Assembly (NCBI GenBank): GCA_963676345.2
Contig: CAXXTS010000002.1
Span: 620,001-684,000 of the forward strand
Origin: G963665925 sp963676345
GTDB lineage: Bacteria > Bacillota > Clostridia > Peptostreptococcales > Acidaminobacteraceae
Direction of reading: 5' to 3'
Length of the DNA stretch: 64,000 bases
The translations under genes and the position numbers were made by a program. Positions 60,061-64,000 of the stretch are shown here, in pieces. A model generated the notes under the pieces. It was not told where the DNA came from, did not search any database, and saw only the letters and a list, made by a program, of their open reading frames with translations. Position 1 is the first letter of the stretch. Each line of letters begins with the position of its first letter.

Positions 60061-61518
60061 CTATTTACTCACACTTGAGTTTCCAACCAAGTGACCAGCC
60101 GAAACAGCAAATATATCATCTACTACCAATTGGAAACCGACATCTCTGTTTTCACGTACTGCTCTTTGTTCCAGCAGGTCATTATTGTATTCCTTCAGTG
60201 TCTTTGATATTGGCAGATTGCCATATGACATGAAGCGTACAGCACCGTTTGCATCACGTGCGGGTAAGATTTTCCCTGCATTGTGAATGCTAGGCGCGAA
60301 AGGAATATCTAGAATACCCGCTTCAAAGGCTTTGACTGTACCGACTGCCAAATCGCCATTGCCCACGCTCAGAACAGCATCCATTAAGCACTTAACCTCA
60401 GCCTTAATAAGCAATACTTCAGATGCAACATCTTTTGACAGTGACAGCTTCTGCTCTTTTAGTAGACTCAAGACCTGGCGGGTCGCCTTCATCCCCTGAG
60501 CATTGGCCTCTTTGGTCGGGATGCCCAGTGCTTCATGCGGTGTTTTGACAATGACTTTTGTGGCTCCAGAAAGAGCAGCTGTCGCAGCGCCCCATGAGAT
60601 GACGCCAAAGGCCTTAGACTCATCTTCGGGGAAACCACCCATCCATTGGTGTAGAACGGTTGTCAGATGCACATCGTACCCAAATGCTTTGAAGTATTCT
60701 CCCGCTTGCTCTTCGAGGGCCTTAATTGCTGCAACATCCTGTACAAGATTGCCACATTGTCCATAGCCCAGTGTAATATGCTTAACCCCTTGCTCTGCTG
60801 CAAGAAGACCTTCTATAATGGCCACTGTGTTAGAAATACTCGGCGGAACCAAAGTTCCCGTTAAGGGGCCGAAGGGTTCGCGGTTAATATCAACACCCTG
60901 CTCCTGATAATAGCCTGCCAAACGGTCGCAGTACTGCCAGTCTCGAAGGGTCTGTTCAAGCGTCACGCTTTTCGCATACGGAATATTGTAGGAAATTCCG
61001 CCACCTTCATTAGATGTCCATCCGCCTGCGTGAATGATTTCAGACAGCAGTCTGGCATCTGGGGTGCCGTGTCGAGCCTGAAGTGGTACAGAAACCGCTT
61101 CAAGAACCTTTCGACATCCGTGAACGCCATGGTTTACCGCTGGAAATCCATTCAGCATAGACCGACCCGCTTTTCGACTCTCTTCAATCCCCTTCTGGCA
61201 TTCTTCATATCGATTTTGGCGGGTATAGCTGTCTATCGTTGAGGGCAACAAGTCTGCGCCCCCTTCCTCTGTCAGGTACTGAAGCAATTCAATATGTTCT
61301 TCAAGCAGTGCTACACCAGCCCTTGGCTGAAGCAGGGTTTCATTGTTTTCTTTAGCGTGTAGCAGACGTTTTGCGAAGTTCATTGATGGTGAAAGTGATT
61401 TCAAATAGGCAGCTGATTCAGCCAGATCAATATTCTGCCCTGTTGGCCACTGCTTAAGTACTTCTGAACGTATTTTGAAAAATGCGTCCTCAGATAATCG
61501 CTTATTTTGAAGTTTCAT
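60061..61518 (-). CDS. glmE: Methylaspartate (glutamate) mutase epsilon subunit
   Basis: The large, TIM-barrel subunit (485 aa) of adenosylcobalamin-dependent glutamate mutase, which interconverts L-glutamate and 3-methylaspartate with GlmS. Conserved stretches are PRAGVALLEEHIELLQYL, GTPDARLLSEIIHAGGWTSNEGGGISYNIPYAK and HQWMGGFPEDESKAFGVISWGA. TAGGGGG precedes ATG 61518. It sits 9 bp after glmL. Confidence 0.95.
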   Translation of the reverse strand: MKLQNKRLSEDAFFKIRSEVLKQWPTGQNIDLAESAAYLKSLSPSMNFAKRLLHAKENNETLLQPRAGVALLEEHIELLQYLTEEGGADLLPSTIDSYTRQNRYEECQKGIEESRKAGRSMLNGFPAVNHGVHGCRKVLEAVSVPLQARHGTPDARLLSEIIHAGGWTSNEGGGISYNIPYAKSVTLEQTLRDWQYCDRLAGYYQEQGVDINREPFGPLTGTLVPPSISNTVAIIEGLLAAEQGVKHITLGYGQCGNLVQDVAAIKALEEQAGEYFKAFGYDVHLTTVLHQWMGGFPEDESKAFGVISWGAATAALSGATKVIVKTPHEALGIPTKEANAQGMKATRQVLSLLKEQKLSLSKDVASEVLLIKAEVKCLMDAVLSVGNGDLAVGTVKAFEAGILDIPFAPSIHNAGKILPARDANGAVRFMSYGNLPISKTLKEYNNDLLEQRAVRENRDVGFQLVVDDIFAVSAGHLVGNSSVSK

Positions 61519-61527
61519 AATTACCCC

Positions 61528-62934
61528 CTAAAGTTGAACCAAGTGTTTATTCATTATTTTCATAGCAAGTTCCGGATGTGACTCGGCTATGAGTCCTGCA
61601 CAGGATAAAATATAGGATGCATCTCTATACAGCTTTGCAGAATGTGGCTTTAAAGATAGCGTTTCTTCCGCCTTTGCCAGAGCGTGTTGCAAAATCTCCC
61701 CTGCATTTTCACTGTGCACAAGAATGCCGCCCGTTCCAATTATGTGTTTTACAGACGAAAGGTCTTTCCCCCGCTGATAAAACAAGGTTCCCATTGGAGA
61801 GTAGACAGTTTCTATGGTGCCGGCGTGGCGACTTACAGAAGTCATGACCGCACAGCTGGCCATTGCATCATCAAATAGGGCCTCGTCCTCGGCGTGACAG
61901 AGATAGTCCGGATTTTCAAATCGAAACACACAAGCTTCTTCCACTTTTTCAGCAGTGAAGCCAGAATGATTTTCGAGTGCGTGTACCCCGACAGATTCCA
62001 GTAATGACATTGCACTTACGCGCATGCCCAAGTCCCCTTCGACAGTGCGCTTGAGTTCTGGTTCAACCAGCCCAATCTGAATAATAGATGATTTTTTGGG
62101 CGTGCCGGAACATACAGTATGCACATCGGTTGTGGCGCCACCTACATCCACAATCATGAGCTCTCCCCATCCCGCATGAGATGGTGTTCCCTTTGAAAGA
62201 AGCTGTGCTGCATTAAGTACTGCAAGCGGTGTCGGTATAACTATGTCATTAAAGGCCCTACGCACTGCGCCGAGTCCTTTAGCGTCAATAATACGTTCCA
62301 TAAACAGTTCTCGAATTGCATTTCTTGCCGGGTCTGTGTCTACCCGGTTGAAACGGGGCATAACATTTCCCGTTATGATATAATCAATACCCGCTTTGTT
62401 AAAACGCTCTTTTATGGGCTGCCCTGCTTGATTATTACCAGCAACGACCACAGGAATTTCAACTTCAGCTTGAGCGATTATCTCACTGTTATGCAGGATA
62501 CATTCCAAGTTTCCACCGTCTGTTCCACCTGATAATAAGATCATGTCCGGCTCTAGTTTCATTACTTCAGCAAAACCATGTGGTGTCATTTTATTGCTGC
62601 AGACTTTAATAATCTTTGCACCAGACCCTAAGCACGCCATCTTCGCAGCTTCTGAAGTCAGTTCTGCGACAAGTCCAGAGGCAACCATCCTAAGTCCGCC
62701 TGCAGCGCTGCTGCAAACTTTGTATTCAATGCAGTCCCCTAAATCTAAGCCCCTTTCTCCTAAGGTCTCTTTTATCTTTGAAAAAGCACGTTCAAAGCCA
62801 TGCATAACCCCTTCTTTTACTGTGGTATGACTCTTTGATGTCAGCACAATATCTTCAAGCTCTTTTGACACAAGTGTTAGCTTTGTATAGGTACTTCCAA
62901 AATCAATGAGTAGAATATATTTCATTTTCATCAC
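61528..62934 (-). CDS. glmL: MutL/GlmL, glutamate mutase-associated chaperone-like ATPase
   Basis: A 468-aa ASKHA-type protein thought to reactivate or assemble glutamate mutase. YILLIDFGSTYTKLTLVS and MIVDVGGATTDVHTVCSG are its nucleotide-binding motifs, with VVAGNNQAGQPIKERFNKAG between them. The frame begins GTGATGAAAATG, overlapping the GlmS stop by four bases; the start may be 62934, 62931 or 62925. Position between S and E is standard for these operons. Confidence 0.93.
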   Translation of the reverse strand: MMKMKYILLIDFGSTYTKLTLVSKELEDIVLTSKSHTTVKEGVMHGFERAFSKIKETLGERGLDLGDCIEYKVCSSAAGGLRMVASGLVAELTSEAAKMACLGSGAKIIKVCSNKMTPHGFAEVMKLEPDMILLSGGTDGGNLECILHNSEIIAQAEVEIPVVVAGNNQAGQPIKERFNKAGIDYIITGNVMPRFNRVDTDPARNAIRELFMERIIDAKGLGAVRRAFNDIVIPTPLAVLNAAQLLSKGTPSHAGWGELMIVDVGGATTDVHTVCSGTPKKSSIIQIGLVEPELKRTVEGDLGMRVSAMSLLESVGVHALENHSGFTAEKVEEACVFRFENPDYLCHAEDEALFDDAMASCAVMTSVSRHAGTIETVYSPMGTLFYQRGKDLSSVKHIIGTGGILVHSENAGEILQHALAKAEETLSLKPHSAKLYRDASYILSCAGLIAESHPELAMKIMNKHLVQL

Positions 62935-63344
62935 CGCTTTAATTTCAAGTCCTGTTCAATATCGGCAATTGTAATGTGCGGCAGTGTACCCGGTGGGTAG
63001 ACACGATCAAAACCCATGTCTAGAAACTTTTCTTCGACCGTTTCCCATGCCTGCTTGCCAACCACCAGGTTGCCACCTACATAAAGCAATACGTCATCAA
63101 GACCTGCCTCAAGGCACTTTCCCTTTAAACCACGGCAGTCTATTTCGCCATGACCATATAAAGATGATACGACAATCACCTTGGCATCTGTTTCAACAGC
63201 AGCGTGTATAAAATCTTCTTGGGCGCTCAGTACACCGATATTTGCCACCCTCAGTCCGGATTCTGTAAAAGCGTGTTCAAGTATCTTATTTCCAACCGAA
63301 TGACAATCGGCACCGATTACGCCTAACACAATTGTTGCACTCAT
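62931..63344 (-). CDS. glmS: Glutamate mutase sigma (cobalamin-binding) subunit
   Basis: A 137-aa B12-binding subunit, exactly the length of the Clostridium cochlearium protein. VLGVIGADCHSVGNKILEHAF holds the DxHxxG histidine that ligates cobalt; SSLYGHGEIDCRG and YVGGNLVVGKQ complete the domain. The frame is open from 63407; GGAGG before ATG 63344 sets the start. It is the first gene of the 11-gene glutamate fermentation operon. Confidence 0.95.
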   Translation of the reverse strand: MSATIVLGVIGADCHSVGNKILEHAFTESGLRVANIGVLSAQEDFIHAAVETDAKVIVVSSLYGHGEIDCRGLKGKCLEAGLDDVLLYVGGNLVVGKQAWETVEEKFLDMGFDRVYPPGTLPHITIADIEQDLKLKR

Positions 63345-63465
63345 TTGATATCCTCCATTTTTAAAATTGGTCTCTTTTTCACTCTCTATTTTGGGTGATG
63401 ATAGCACCCCTATTCTATGAAGTCAAATCAATTTTTTTATAAAACCACAAAATCAATCGCCCTAA

Positions 63466-63510
63466 ATCATACCATTACACATATTGAAATTACAACAATA
63501 CAGCATATTG
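63466..63510 (-). promoter_or_regulatory. Promoter and operator candidate of the glutamate operon
   Basis: Minus strand TTGTAA (63490-63495), 18 bp, TATGAT (63466-63471). Overlapping the -35 is a perfect dyad, ACAATA-CAGCA-TATTGT (63494-63510). The operon leader to glmS is about 120 nt and too short for a cobalamin riboswitch; none is seen. Confidence 0.55.
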
Positions 63511-63590
63511 TATACTTAACCCGCGTATAATTGTACACACTCTTGAATGGGGAATTGCATACCCCGTCAGCATTGGACTCTTTATATTAA

Positions 63591-63618
63591 AAAAAACAGT
63601 CCAATTGGACTGTTTTTT
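63591..63618 (-). terminator. Terminator of the right-edge gene
   Basis: AAAAAACAGTCC and GGACTGTTTTTT meet at AATT in a near-perfect palindrome with an T tract on the minus strand, about 65 bp after the stop codon at 63682. Confidence 0.85.
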
Positions 63619-63681
63619 ACGCCTTATATATATGAATCTATATAGTTTAATTTCCACTCTTCCAAACTCAGAACAGATAGA

Positions 63682-64000
63682 TTATACGCCTTCTGATTCT
63701 GCCAGTTTAGACAATACAACTTCAACAGAGCCTTTATCTAATACATAATCAAAGGCTATGAGTTCAAGGTCATCTGCTTGAATTTTTTTTATAGATTCCA
63801 TGCGACCGGGCGATACAACAATGACATCTAAATCCTGCATGAAGGCTTTAAGCATATCTGGGTTCAATGTGGTTGTATTGACTAAATCCACCTGCTCGAG
63901 TCCTGCTAATTTTAGTGCTGATTTTACACTGAAAAAAAATTCTTCCGATAGACTAATCAGTCCTATTTTGGACTGTGTTGCATACTTTGATATCTTAATC
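63682..64000 (-). CDS. C-terminal part of an unidentified protein, possibly a transcriptional regulator (partial)
   Basis: The frame enters from the right edge and continues for about 105 codons to a stop at 63682. A shorter call from GTG 63891 would miss upstream in-frame codons (SKIGLISLSEEFFFSVKSAL...). LDVIVVSPGRMESIKKIQ and LIAFDYVLDKGSVEVVLSKL resemble the C-terminal ligand-binding lobe of some GntR-type or periplasmic-binding-like regulators. I cannot identify it firmly. It could regulate the adjacent glutamate operon. Confidence 0.5.
   Translation of the reverse strand, partial: IKISKYATQSKIGLISLSEEFFFSVKSALKLAGLEQVDLVNTTTLNPDMLKAFMQDLDVIVVSPGRMESIKKIQADDLELIAFDYVLDKGSVEVVLSKLAESEGV

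Noticed and set aside
63345..63590. Cobalamin riboswitch upstream of glmS
   Set aside because: The leader is only about 120 nt and lacks a B12-box-like sequence.
1..64000. CRISPR arrays, prophage, insertion sequences, tRNA and rRNA genes
   Set aside because: No regularly spaced repeats, transposase or integrase genes, cloverleaf tRNA sequences or rRNA segments were recognised by eye; a short tRNA could still be missed.

Overview
The window is typical of a low-to-moderate-GC, strictly anaerobic, amino-acid-fermenting Firmicute. I infer a clostridial lineage of the Peptostreptococcales / Acidaminobacter type from gene content; there is no rRNA to confirm this. Nearly all genes have strong AGGAGG-type ribosome-binding sites, and most genes lie on the minus strand.

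Layout. 1-5.2 kb: fructose PTS operon (fruR, fruK, IIA, IIBC, then ptsI, cut by the window edge) with a clear sigma-A promoter and a palindrome just downstream. 5.4-9.3 kb: a dehydratase-activator ATPase, a 2-hydroxyacyl-CoA-dehydratase / double-cubane-cluster-type protein, and a GltD-like flavoprotein. The last two carry three single-base frameshifts within 1.4 kb. 9.8-13.3 kb (plus strand): threonine synthase and an NSS-family Na+ symporter with an unlisted 32-aa small subunit. 13.6-24.8 kb: a complete D-proline reductase locus (TSUP permease, prdF, prdE, prdD, prdB, small ORF, prdA, prdC, a split LysO exporter, prdR). PrdB has an in-frame UGA (Sec150). PrdC also reads through a UGA (Sec395) into 36 more codons. 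A -24/-12 promoter and dyad repeats upstream of prdC fit sigma-54 activation by PrdR. 25.3-32.1 kb: T-box-controlled proS, arginase, Fe-alcohol dehydrogenase, a TrmB regulator, PrdX and a ChrA-type transporter. 32.2-45.9 kb: transport and stress genes (DUF4438, ferritin-like/VIT1, BCCT with a structured leader, MscS, SulP, MBL hydrolase, LysR/YeiH pair, two Cys-type glutathione peroxidases, OhrR). 46-50.3 kb: ahbC-ahbD-ahbA-ahbB for siroheme-dependent heme synthesis, plus a threonine-synthase-like gene. 50.5-53.1 kb: two membrane proteins. 53.1-63.4 kb: an 11-gene operon glmS-glmL-glmE-mal-fumA-fumB-citD-citE-citF-citC-citX, that is, the methylaspartate (Barker) route. The window ends in a truncated regulator-like gene.

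How it works together. The glutamate operon would convert glutamate via 3-methylaspartate, mesaconate and citramalate to acetate and pyruvate. Proline reductase would be the matching electron sink: PrdF makes D-proline, which PrdA/PrdB reduces with electrons probably delivered by PrdC. ProRS under a T-box, PrdX (mischarged tRNA-Pro editing) and arginase fit this Stickland-type lifestyle. The best leads are the two selenoproteins with the sigma-54/PrdR signals, the PrdD/PrdE split at the position of PrdA self-cleavage, the frameshifted double-cubane candidate, and the unidentified structured leader upstream of the BCCT transporter.
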